A DNA stretch of 11,472 nucleotides from an uncultured Eubacteriales bacterium (GTDB taxonomy: Bacteria; Bacillota; Clostridia; Christensenellales; UBA1242): assembly GCA_900557645.1 (NCBI GenBank), contig USSZ01000034.1, positions 1 through 11,472 of the forward strand. Direction: 5' to 3'. Below the pieces are notes generated by a model. That model was given only the letters and a program-made list of their open reading frames with translations. It did not search any database and was not told the origin of the DNA. This document shows, one piece after another, positions 1 through 5,832 of this stretch. The number at the start of each line of letters is the position of its first letter. Within the stretch, counting starts at the first letter, position 1. Both the position numbers and the translations under genes were made by a program.

Positions 1-369
1 GCCTCCGCATCGCTTGTAACGACGAAGGTTACATATAAAGAGGACTTAAAAGCACCTGTTAAGAAGGGCGATACGGTAGGAAAAGTTGAGATTTTTCTTG
101 CAGACGAAAAGGTCAGGGACATTGCGCTAAAAGCAACAAAAAGTGTGAAGGAGGGATGGTTTCTTTCCGCAATCGGAATCAGCAACCTTCAGACAATCCT
201 TATTTTTGCGGTGCTTGCGCTGATCCTGGCTTTTTATATAACCATCGTTGTTCTGCGTGCAAAGAACAAGAGAAGGAAGCTGCGTGCCCGAGAGGAAAGA
301 GCAAGGCAGATTGCGTTGGCACAGCTCGAAAGAGAAAGAGATGTTAGGAAAAGGGATTGGCCGTACTGA
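1..369 (+). CDS. D-alanyl-D-alanine carboxypeptidase (DacF/PBP5-like), C-terminal part only
   Basis: Partial gene: the frame is open from base 1 to a TGA at 367-369 and gives 122 residues, so the catalytic domain lies outside the window. Residues 1-50 look like the end of the small beta-rich PBP5 C-terminal domain (VKKGDTVGKVEIFLAD, then RDIALKATKSV). Residues 63-85 form one strongly hydrophobic segment, followed by an Arg/Lys-rich cytoplasmic tail ending RDWPY. In this family the enzyme trims the terminal D-Ala from peptidoglycan pentapeptides outside the cell and is held by a C-terminal membrane anchor; here the anchor is a full transmembrane span with a basic tail. Base composition is about 45% G+C (54 of the first 120 bases) with GCG, CTG and CGT codons, unlike every other gene here. 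The assignment rests on the C-terminal domain alone, so the exact paralogue (dacF, dacA, dacB) is unsure. Confidence 0.7.
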   Translation, partial: ASASLVTTKVTYKEDLKAPVKKGDTVGKVEIFLADEKVRDIALKATKSVKEGWFLSAIGISNLQTILIFAVLALILAFYITIVVLRAKNKRRKLRAREERARQIALAQLERERDVRKRDWPY

Positions 370-470
370 TGTTTGATATTAAAGAAAATTTGAAAAAACA
401 AGCAAAATCTGACAAAGATGTAACAATTGATAAAAAAGAAGATAAAAAATCTAGTGAAGACAAAAAATAA
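369..470 (+). CDS. Possible small lysine/aspartate-rich protein overlapping the dacF-like stop
   Basis: An ATG at 369-371 shares its A with the carboxypeptidase TGA (TGATG), which would allow coupled re-initiation. It encodes 33 residues, starting MFDIKENLKK and ending SSEDKK, then TAA at 468-470. The product is highly charged, with no cysteine, aromatic cluster or membrane segment. No good Shine-Dalgarno sequence sits at the proper distance. Codons are AT-rich (AAA, GAA, GAT), unlike the gene it overlaps. The first ten residues happen to resemble the start of UvrC, but the rest does not. It could be a real coupled peptide, the stub of a broken gene, or a product of a contig junction. I do not recognise a family. 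Confidence 0.3.
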   Translation: MFDIKENLKKQAKSDKDVTIDKKEDKKSSEDKK

Positions 471-504
471 ATAGATATTTATGTTCCAAAAAGTTTCGGT
501 AAAA

Positions 505-541
505 TAAAAAAGACCACATTTATAAATGTGGTCTTTTTTTA
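505..541 (+). terminator. Strong Rho-independent terminator, bidirectional
   Basis: Bases 511-534 form a perfect 24-base palindrome (arm AGACCACATTTA). It is flanked by an A-rich run on the left (505-511) and a T run on the right (534-541). As RNA it folds into a stem of about nine pairs with a six-base loop and a U tail. It ends the rightward dacF-like transcript, and the left A run lets it also stop leftward transcription. Confidence 0.9.
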
Positions 542-685
542 CCTTACACCCTAATATAGATATGTCCTGTTGCTTTTTGTAAACAATATATAAAATACAC
601 AAAATCTTATATATCAAAAATTCAAAAAATAAATTTAACTTTATTGCTCTATGTTATTATTTAATTTGCTGTTATTCCAATAATT

Positions 686-743
686 AAAAAAACATCTAGG
701 AACATAGTGAGTCTTTTATTCACTATATTACTAGATATTTTTT
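686..743 (-). terminator. Rho-independent terminator of the zinc-ribbon gene
   Basis: The imperfect inverted repeat pairs 693-710 with 720-737. On the - strand one mismatch becomes a G-U wobble, so the hairpin is better in leftward RNA. A run of seven A on the + strand (686-692) gives the U tail. It lies about 36-90 bases past the leftward stop at 779. The T-rich right flank means it may also work rightward. Confidence 0.75.
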
Positions 744-778
744 CTAACCCTTCTTAAACATTAATTTAACTTAAATTT

Positions 779-1303
779 TTATTCATCGTCATCATCATAA
801 TCAAAATCATCGCTATCATCATCGTCATCATAAAAATCATCATCGTCGTCAGAATCGTCGTCATCGTCATCATCATTATCTTCGTCATCAAAATCTTCAT
901 CAGCAAAAGAAATATCTTCATCATCATCTGCAAATGCGATATCTGGTGCTATTTCATCATCATCAAGAAGACTTGATTTAGTTATATCATTTACAGAAGC
1001 CATTTCTCCTGTTTCATCATCAATAGTCATAACATCGTCTTCATCATCTCTAACAATATAATCTTCCCAATCAGAATTCAATTCACCATCTTCATTTTGG
1101 TGCTCTTTTAAACAACTAGCACACATAATTTCATCTGGTTGAATATAATTTGTTTTACAAATAGGACAAAGTTCAAGATCTATGTCATCAACATAATCTT
1201 TCTTTGCTTCCATTTCTGCTTTACAAACAGAACAATATTTATCTTTTTTTTGAATATAATTAAGTTCACATCTAGGACATCTTATATATACTGGTTTTTT
1301 CAT
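779..1303 (-). CDS. Tandem zinc-ribbon protein with Asp-rich C-terminal tail, function unknown
   Basis: 174 residues. Two near-repeated zinc ribbons open the protein: Cys9/Cys12 with Cys24/Cys27, and Cys46/Cys49 with Cys61/Cys64. They share the pattern CPxC, NYIQ, CxxC, which points to internal duplication. From about residue 86 the chain is acidic, and the last 45 residues are almost all Asp, Glu, Ser and aromatic residues. Zinc ribbons commonly bind nucleic acid or proteins, and an acidic tail recalls the RNA polymerase delta subunit (RpoE), but the delta fold is absent and the resemblance is only in composition. There is no signal peptide or membrane segment, so it should be cytoplasmic. 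The start is an ATG at 1303 with AAGGAG five bases upstream, and a second AAGGAG just before that. It lies 78 bases past tsaB but has its own strong promoter (1338-1366). No family name recognised. Confidence 0.85.
   Translation of the reverse strand: MKKPVYIRCPRCELNYIQKKDKYCSVCKAEMEAKKDYVDDIDLELCPICKTNYIQPDEIMCASCLKEHQNEDGELNSDWEDYIVRDDEDDVMTIDDETGEMASVNDITKSSLLDDDEIAPDIAFADDDEDISFADEDFDDEDNDDDDDDDSDDDDDFYDDDDDSDDFDYDDDDE
782..906. repeat. TCA/TCG trinucleotide-rich low-complexity tract
   Basis: Runs of TCATCATCATCG-like triplets read as GAT/GAC on the - strand and encode the poly-Asp tail of the zinc-ribbon protein. The tract is irregular, mixing GAT with GAC and interrupted by Ser, Phe and Tyr codons. 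Such tracts can change length in whole codons by replication slippage without breaking the frame. Confidence 0.75.
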
Positions 1304-1337
1304 TTTTACTCCTTAATCTCCTTAATTTGTCTATCAC

Positions 1338-1366
1338 ATTATACAAATATATTATAAAATTGTCTA
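1338..1366 (-). promoter_or_regulatory. Sigma-A promoter of the zinc-ribbon gene
   Basis: On the - strand, TAGACA (1366-1361) is followed by a 17-base spacer and a perfect TATAAT (1343-1338). Transcription should begin near 1331, giving a leader of about 28 bases that contains two AAGGAG motifs. The gene can therefore be expressed independently of tsaE-tsaB. Confidence 0.75.
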
Positions 1367-1381
1367 TTATTTTTTTAAAAT

Positions 1382-2026
1382 TTATTCAACTTTTTTGATT
1401 TTTTTATCCAAACTATCTTCTGCTTGACTTTTTCTCAAATATAAAGGTTGCAAATGCCCAACATCATCGGTAAATAAACCTTTTTTATCATATACTTTTG
1501 CAAGTTCAAGCAAATCTTCACTTGTGGGTTTTACAGTTATTGAAACAATATTTTCTTCACTCAACCCAACTTTTGTATACCCTATTTCATCAAATTCCTT
1601 TTGACTTATCAACTGTTCTATTCCAAGTTTATCTCCATCTTTTGAATATTTACAAATATAATACAACCCACTTAATGCATTTATTACACAAATAAAATCA
1701 TTTTTAGGGTTTTCATATTTTACATAACTATATGCCATAAGGTCAAAAGTTGTTAAGGGTAATACTGAAATTTTATCTAATCCACTAACAAAACCTTTTA
1801 CTAGAGCAATTCCTATCCTAATTCCAGTAAAAGAACCTGGCCCAACAACAACTGCAAATTTATCATTATCTTTTATTGATAAATTTTGTTCTTCTAAAAG
1901 ACTATTTAAACTTTTCAAGATATTTTCAGAATGTTTACAATTTGCATCTAATTGAGTAAAAGCCTTTTTGTTATTAATTTCAACTGCTATTAATGCCTCT
2001 TTGTATGCTGTTGATATTGCTATCAT
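1382..2026 (-). CDS. tsaB: tRNA N6-threonylcarbamoyladenosine biosynthesis protein TsaB
   Basis: 214 residues, an ASKHA-fold protein of the YeaZ/TsaB family. The motif GPGSFTGIRIG (residues 62-72) and HSE (32-34) are family hallmarks. TsaB is the non-catalytic partner that dimerises with TsaD and, with TsaE, transfers the threonylcarbamoyl group to A37 of ANN-decoding tRNAs in the cytoplasm. The start ATG (2026-2024) overlaps the tsaE stop as ATGA, and a GAGGAG motif lies about nine bases upstream inside tsaE, so translation is probably coupled. tsaD and rimI, often next in line in Firmicutes, are not here: the next gene is the zinc-ribbon protein behind its own promoter. Confidence 0.95.
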   Translation of the reverse strand: MIAISTAYKEALIAVEINNKKAFTQLDANCKHSENILKSLNSLLEEQNLSIKDNDKFAVVVGPGSFTGIRIGIALVKGFVSGLDKISVLPLTTFDLMAYSYVKYENPKNDFICVINALSGLYYICKYSKDGDKLGIEQLISQKEFDEIGYTKVGLSEENIVSITVKPTSEDLLELAKVYDKKGLFTDDVGHLQPLYLRKSQAEDSLDKKIKKVE

Positions 2027-2478
2027 TTTTTTATCTCCTCTACAACACTTGAAACTGTTATTTTTCGTTTATTATCATCTATTTTATCTATTTTTATTTC
2101 AATATGAGGACAATTAATTAATCCTTCAACTTGATTAGGCCATTCTACAAAAACTATTCCATCTAAAGTCTTTAAATCAAAATACTCATTAAATCCTAAT
2201 TCTTCTGCTTCTTCTTTAGAAGATAACCTATACATATCAAAATGATAAACTGGGACTTTTCCTCCCTCATAAACATTAAGTAAGGTAAAAGTTGGACTTG
2301 TAACTAAATTATTACTTCCTATACCTTTTACAAATCCCTTAACAAAGTGAGTTTTTCCTGCACCTAAATCACCTAATAATGTAAAAACCACCCCTCTGCC
2401 AACAGTATGAGCAAGTTTTTCTCCAAATAACATTGTTTCTTCTTCACTATTTGTAGTTACCTGAAATATTTCATTCAT
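2023..2478 (-). CDS. tsaE: tRNA threonylcarbamoyladenosine biosynthesis ATPase TsaE
   Basis: 151 residues from the chosen start. The P-loop GDLGAGKT is at residues 36-43, SPTF at 61-64, the YHFDMYRL segment near 78-85 and VEWP at 111-114, all typical of YjeE/TsaE. This ATPase drives turnover of the TsaB-TsaD complex in t6A37 synthesis. The frame can be extended to a TTG at 2490, but GGAG at 2488-2485 lies six bases before the ATG at 2478, and family members begin near MNEIF, so I prefer ATG 2478. The stop overlaps the tsaB start by ATGA. A promoter is visible upstream at 2570-2599. Confidence 0.95.
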   Translation of the reverse strand: MNEIFQVTTNSEEETMLFGEKLAHTVGRGVVFTLLGDLGAGKTHFVKGFVKGIGSNNLVTSPTFTLLNVYEGGKVPVYHFDMYRLSSKEEAEELGFNEYFDLKTLDGIVFVEWPNQVEGLINCPHIEIKIDKIDDNKRKITVSSVVEEIKK

Positions 2479-2484
2479 TTTATT

Positions 2485-2490
2485 CTCCAA
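2485..2490 (-). promoter_or_regulatory. Ribosome binding site that decides the tsaE start
   Basis: On the - strand TTGGAG spans 2490-2485, six bases before ATG 2478. Its TTG is itself a possible start codon in frame. A competing AAAGGA lies five bases before that TTG, so the longer form cannot be fully excluded. Confidence 0.55.
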
Positions 2491-2569
2491 GCAAATCCTT
2501 TATATTTTTCTTTATTTTACTTTTGATTATTTTAATTTTTTATAAAATTAAATATTAACAATCAATATT

Positions 2570-2599
2570 ATTATATTTCATCTATTTAACTTTTTACAA
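2570..2599 (-). promoter_or_regulatory. Promoter of the tsaE-tsaB operon
   Basis: On the - strand, TTGTAA (2599-2594), an 18-base spacer and a perfect TATAAT (2575-2570). Transcription would start near 2563, leaving a leader of about 85 AT-rich bases before tsaE. The -35 is imperfect. Confidence 0.55.
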
Positions 2600-2611
2600 A
2601 ACAAACAAACG

Positions 2612-2648
2612 AAAAAAATCAATAATGATTATATGATTTGATTTTTTT
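2612..2648 (-). terminator. AU-rich terminator overlapping the end of the PAP2 gene
   Basis: AAAAAAATCA (2612-2621) and TGATTTTTTT (2639-2648) are perfect 10-base inverted arms surrounding the last codons and stop of the PAP2 gene. Leftward RNA ends the stem in a U run. The stem is almost all A-U, so it may be weak. It separates the phosphatase gene from the tsaE promoter. Confidence 0.4.
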
Positions 2649-3170
2649 CATGATAACATTATACAACATAATTGCAATTATAGCAAATATTATACCTACA
2701 ATTATTCCAACAATTGTATCAGTTAAATAATGAACTCCTAACACCATTCTGGACAAGGCTATAAGCATAGGAAATAAAATTAATGTTATTGCACCTAAAA
2801 CTTTTGTAATCTTGCTTTGTGATATTTTCAAAATCAAATAAAACAAAAAAGTAGCAAATAACCCTGCACACATACTATGTCCAGATGGCATACTATATCC
2901 ATCTTCATTGCCTAAATTTAATATTGTATCATTATTTACAAAAGGTCTTTCTCTTGCAATAATTTGTTTCAAGCAAAAATTTAATACTGATGCAACTGCA
3001 AAAGAAATTGCAAAAGCATAACTTAAACTTCTTTTTTTTAAGAATAAAATTACAAAAACAATAAAAAAACCTAGATAACTTCCAAACATTGTTACTATTT
3101 GAAAAAATGTTATCCAACCAACTGTAGCATTTGTTTGCAAAAATTCAATTAGTTTTATTTCAAAATCCAT
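2619..3170 (-). CDS. PAP2-superfamily membrane phosphatase
   Basis: 183 residues with all three PAP2 signature blocks: K68-x6-R75P76, PSGH at 95-98 and S140R141-x5-H147-x3-D151. H98 and H147 would be the catalytic histidines. About five to six hydrophobic segments make it an integral membrane protein with the active site facing outward. The family dephosphorylates lipid phosphates such as undecaprenyl pyrophosphate (BcrC-like) or phosphatidylglycerophosphate; the sequence alone does not choose. The start ATG at 3170 has no Shine-Dalgarno sequence, and a -10-like TACAAT ends only nine bases before it, suggesting a leaderless or nearly leaderless message. It stands alone between two terminators. 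Confidence 0.9.
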   Translation of the reverse strand: MDFEIKLIEFLQTNATVGWITFFQIVTMFGSYLGFFIVFVILFLKKRSLSYAFAISFAVASVLNFCLKQIIARERPFVNNDTILNLGNEDGYSMPSGHSMCAGLFATFLFYLILKISQSKITKVLGAITLILFPMLIALSRMVLGVHYLTDTIVGIIVGIIFAIIAIMLYNVIMKKIKSYNHY

Positions 3171-3179
3171 TACATATAT

Positions 3180-3208
3180 ATTGTAACAAAATATATTAAA
3201 AAAAACAA
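3180..3208 (-). promoter_or_regulatory. Possible promoter giving a near-leaderless PAP2 transcript
   Basis: On the - strand, TTGTTT (about 3208-3203), a 17-base spacer and TACAAT (about 3185-3180), nine bases before the ATG at 3170. The -35 lies inside the terminator of the upstream methyltransferase gene. A start one to three bases before the ATG would leave no room for a ribosome binding site. Confidence 0.4.
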
Positions 3209-3232
3209 CAGATTTAAAATTTCTGTCGTTTT
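3198..3232 (-). terminator. Rho-independent terminator of the rnjA-methyltransferase operon
   Basis: In leftward RNA, AACGACAGA pairs with TCTGTTGTT (nine pairs, one G-U) around a nine-base loop, then runs into eight U residues (A run 3198-3205 on the + strand). It starts 16 bases past the methyltransferase stop. Confidence 0.8.
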
Positions 3233-3247
3233 TAGTATTTTTTATAA

Positions 3248-3826
3248 TTATAATTTTCTTGAAACAATAAATCCATCGTCTATTTCATAAAATTTACTAT
3301 CAAAATCTTTGTCATTCATTATTTCATCATTAAATACTTTCATATTTCTAACCATTGCACGATTTTTATGAGTTACTTTTTCTTGATGATTTATAAGTCC
3401 GTGCATCAATACATTATCAGAAAAAAGTATTGCGTTTTTATTTAACAAGGATTTTATAGTTGGCAAATATTTGATATATTGTCCTTTTGGACCATCTAAA
3501 AATACAAAATCAAATTTATAATTATGACTTTTCAATATTTCAAGTTGTTCTTTCGCATCGCCTAACATTAACGTTACTCTTTCACTCATACCATATTTAA
3601 CAAAATTTTCTTTCGCTATTTCATATCTAGAGATATCTTTTTCAATAGTATAAAGATGACCATTACAACTTTTTAACATTAAAATGCCAGAATAACCGAT
3701 TGCTGTTCCTATTTCAAGAATATTTTGGGGAGAATTCTTTTTACACTCTTCCATTAAAATTTTTGCAGTTTCATCTCTAACAATAGGTATAAAATTTTCT
3801 TCTGCAAACCTTTTTAACTTATCCAT
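3248..3826 (-). CDS. Class I SAM-dependent O-methyltransferase (family 3, TrmR/YrrM-like)
   Basis: 192 residues. SAM-binding motif I is LEIGTAIGYS (37-46), followed by an acidic residue for the SAM ribose (E62) and GDA at 89-91. The putative metal-binding residues of this cation-dependent family are D111 in FLDGPKGQY and D137-N138 in FSDNV. Relatives include catechol-type O-methyltransferases and Bacillus TrmR (YrrM), which methylates 5-hydroxyuridine at tRNA position 34; a tRNA role fits the short length and the RNA-metabolism context but is inference. The start ATG is preceded by AGGTGA three bases upstream. It lies only 10 bases after RNase J and shares its transcript, ending at the terminator 3198-3232. 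The U32-peptidase-like hydroxylation genes that accompany yrrM in Bacillus are not in the window. Confidence 0.85.
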   Translation of the reverse strand: MDKLKRFAEENFIPIVRDETAKILMEECKKNSPQNILEIGTAIGYSGILMLKSCNGHLYTIEKDISRYEIAKENFVKYGMSERVTLMLGDAKEQLEILKSHNYKFDFVFLDGPKGQYIKYLPTIKSLLNKNAILFSDNVLMHGLINHQEKVTHKNRAMVRNMKVFNDEIMNDKDFDSKFYEIDDGFIVSRKL

Positions 3827-3836
3827 AATTCACCTA

Positions 3837-5495
3837 TTAATCAAGTGTTACAATAGTTAAAATCATTGGTCTACGTTTTGTTCTTCTAAAAATAAAGTTT
3901 GATATATTTCTTCTTAATGATGCCCTAATTACTGAAGGTTCTACACCTCGCAAGTCTGATTCTTTTAATGAAGCAATAATACAAGCCTTTGCATCTTGAA
4001 CAAAACTTTCTTGCTCGTCAGTATATACAACACCTCTTGTAATAATGAATGGTTCACCTGTTACTTCACCTGCAATGTTGTTTATATTAACACATACTAC
4101 ACAAATTCCATCTTCGGAAAGTTGTTTTCTTTCACGTAATACATTGCTGTCCATATCTCCAATACCCATTCCATCAACAAGTCTTTGACCAGCCTTAACA
4201 AAACCAATTTCTTTTATTGAATTTGGTCCCATTTCAACTTGCATTCCTATGCTTGGTAACAATATATTTCTTGCTTCCATACCAAGGGTCATTGCAAGTT
4301 CTTTATGTGTTTTCAAATGACGGTATTCACCATGAATTGGCATAAAAAATTTAGGCTTAACTAAACTATGCATAAGTTTTAATTCTTCTTGACAAGCATG
4401 CCCTGATGTATGAACGTCAGCAAGTTCATCATATATAACATCAGCACCTAATTTATATAAAGCATTTATAACATTATATACATTTTTTTCATTACCTGGA
4501 ATTGGAGATGCAGATAATATAACTAAATCATTTTCTCGTATTTTTAAACTTTTAAATTCACCCGCTGCCATACGAGTCAACGCACTCATAGGCTCTCCTT
4601 GACTTCCTGTTGTCATAATTAAAACTTCTTTATCATCCATCTTGTCAACTTTTTCAATGTCAACTATGTTTTCTCTATTAAAAGAAAGTTCTCCAAGTTT
4701 CATTGCTACTTCACTGACATTAATCATACTTCTTCCAGTAAAAGCAATCTTTCTTTTATATTTTTCTGCAATATCCATAATTTGTTGCATACGATGAATG
4801 TTTGAAGCAAAGGTTGCAACGATTATTCTGTTATTAGCATGATTTTTTATTATTTCATCAAGAGTTCTTCCAACAGATTTTTCACTCATTGAATAACCTT
4901 TTCTACAAACGTTTGTGCTTTCACATAAAAGCAAATTGACTCCTTTTCTACCTATTTCTCCAAGTCTTGGTAAATCAGTCATTTCACCATCAATAGGTTC
5001 ATAATCAATTTTAAAATCTCCTGTATGAACAATTGTTCCAACAGGTGTTGTAATAGACAATGCAAGAGAACCTGCAATAGAATGACTAACTTTGATAAAT
5101 TCTATTGAAAAAGCACCTATTTTTAAAACATTTCTTGGTTTTACTGCAATCGCTTTATATTTTACTTTTGGATATTCTTTCATTTTATTTTCGACAAGTG
5201 CTAATGTTAATCTTGAACCATAAATTGGAACTTGCAACTGTTGAAGTAAAAATGGAACTGCTCCAATATGATCTTCATGACCATGAGTCAATAATAATGC
5301 TTTGATTTTTGCTTTATTTTCAATTAAATACGTCATATCTGGTATAACAATATCAACACCAGGTAAATCATCATCAGGGAAAGTTAAACCAGCATCAACT
5401 ATAATGATTTCATCATTATATTCTAGGCAAGTCATATTTTTACCGATTTCACCAACTCCACCTAGAAAAGTAATTTTTAATTTGTTGTTATTCAC
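3837..5495 (-). CDS. rnjA: Ribonuclease J
   Basis: 552 residues, close to the 555 of Bacillus RNase J1. The metallo-beta-lactamase core carries HGHEDH (71-76), H138 and D160 for the two zinc ions. The beta-CASP part has TTGSQGEP (295-302), HTSGHA (362-367) and PIHGE (386-390). The C-terminal domain ends with the basic RRNISNF and RRTKRRP segments. The enzyme is a cytoplasmic 5'-3' exonuclease and endonuclease central to mRNA decay and rRNA maturation in Firmicutes. Translation begins at GTG (5495-5493), with AAGGAG seven bases upstream. It is first in a two-gene unit with the O-methyltransferase. J1 versus J2 cannot be decided here, but the single gene and full length favour a J1-like role. 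Confidence 0.95.
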   Translation of the reverse strand: MNNNKLKITFLGGVGEIGKNMTCLEYNDEIIIVDAGLTFPDDDLPGVDIVIPDMTYLIENKAKIKALLLTHGHEDHIGAVPFLLQQLQVPIYGSRLTLALVENKMKEYPKVKYKAIAVKPRNVLKIGAFSIEFIKVSHSIAGSLALSITTPVGTIVHTGDFKIDYEPIDGEMTDLPRLGEIGRKGVNLLLCESTNVCRKGYSMSEKSVGRTLDEIIKNHANNRIIVATFASNIHRMQQIMDIAEKYKRKIAFTGRSMINVSEVAMKLGELSFNRENIVDIEKVDKMDDKEVLIMTTGSQGEPMSALTRMAAGEFKSLKIRENDLVILSASPIPGNEKNVYNVINALYKLGADVIYDELADVHTSGHACQEELKLMHSLVKPKFFMPIHGEYRHLKTHKELAMTLGMEARNILLPSIGMQVEMGPNSIKEIGFVKAGQRLVDGMGIGDMDSNVLRERKQLSEDGICVVCVNINNIAGEVTGEPFIITRGVVYTDEQESFVQDAKACIIASLKESDLRGVEPSVIRASLRRNISNFIFRRTKRRPMILTIVTLD

Positions 5496-5565
5496 TTTTA
5501 TTCTCCTTTTTCTTATTTTTGTTTATTTGATATTTTCAGTTTTTCAACTTCAAAATCTATATTCA

Positions 5566-5582
5566 AACGTTTTTTTAACGTT
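5566..5582. repeat. 17-base inverted repeat upstream of RNase J
   Basis: Two copies of the self-complementary AACGTT are separated by five bases (5566-5571 and 5577-5582). The element sits about 70 bases upstream of the rnjA start and just downstream of a TTGACA hexamer. It could be an operator or a small leader hairpin. No known regulator site is recognised. Confidence 0.4.
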
Positions 5583-5635
5583 AGAATTGTCAAATTTATA
5601 AAAATGCAATATGTGCAAGTATATTTAATTACATT

Positions 5636-5660
5636 AAAAAATAATCTTTGAAAAAAGATT
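5636..5660 (-). terminator. Possible terminator of the unknown membrane-protein gene
   Basis: AATCTTT (5643-5649) pairs perfectly with AAAGATT (5654-5660) around a four-base loop. In the leftward direction it is followed by a run of six U (5636-5641). The stem has one G-C pair only and lies 173 bases past the stop, so the call is tentative. Confidence 0.45.
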
Positions 5661-5832
5661 TTTCTTTTGTTTTTTTATAATAAAAATTTATTTAATTATT
5701 CTTTATTTTATTTTTTATTTTAGATAAAAATATTAAAATGTTAATTTTTTGAATGAAAATATAATTAAAAATTAAAATAATTTTTCACTAATTTCTTTAC
5801 AAAAAACATATTCTTTTAACAGTTTTTATTTA

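Larger units (their letters stand above)
471..778. other. 308-base non-coding gap between convergent genes
   Basis: This gap separates the rightward dacF-like gene from the leftward zinc-ribbon gene. It holds two hairpin terminators (505-541 and 686-743), listed separately. The 145 bases between them are very AT-rich (8 G+C in 601-660), and I see no gene, ribosome binding site or convincing promoter there. Confidence 0.6.
5496..5832. other. 337-base AT-rich gap upstream of RNase J
   Basis: No gene found. Near the RNase J side it has a perfect TTGACA on the - strand (5593-5588), but no -10 at the normal distance, so I do not call a promoter. Right after it lies a 17-base inverted repeat (5566-5582). 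At 5636-5660 there is a hairpin that may end the leftward membrane-protein transcript. From about 5660 to 5832 the DNA is almost pure A/T and I see nothing in it. Confidence 0.55.

Noticed and set aside
369..470. Possible truncated uvrC start, because the product begins MFDIKENLKK
   Set aside because: Only the first ten residues resemble UvrC. The conserved GVYLMK region that should follow is absent, and the remaining residues are simple Lys/Asp sequence.
234..617. 127-residue leftward open frame over the dacF-like end and terminator
   Set aside because: Phe/Ile/Tyr-rich low-complexity product that crosses a strong terminator, is antisense to a real gene, and has no ribosome binding site: a shadow of AT-rich DNA.
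779..1303. RNA polymerase delta subunit (RpoE)
   Set aside because: The acidic tail is similar in composition, but the N-terminal delta domain is replaced by two zinc ribbons.
1139..1357. 72-residue rightward open frame
   Set aside because: Antisense to the zinc-ribbon gene, runs through its promoter, and is biased to Phe/Ile from AT-rich DNA.
2932..3117. Second leftward frame inside the PAP2 gene
   Set aside because: Alternate-frame shadow; the PAP2 frame has all catalytic motifs.
5302..5601. 99-residue rightward open frame at the RNase J start
   Set aside because: Antisense to rnjA, with no start signals and Phe/Leu-rich content typical of reversed coding DNA.
5661..5832. Promoters or regulatory RNA in the AT-rich stretch before the membrane-protein stop
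   Set aside because: TATAAT-like and TTG-like words are unavoidable at this composition; none has paired spacing with a downstream gene.
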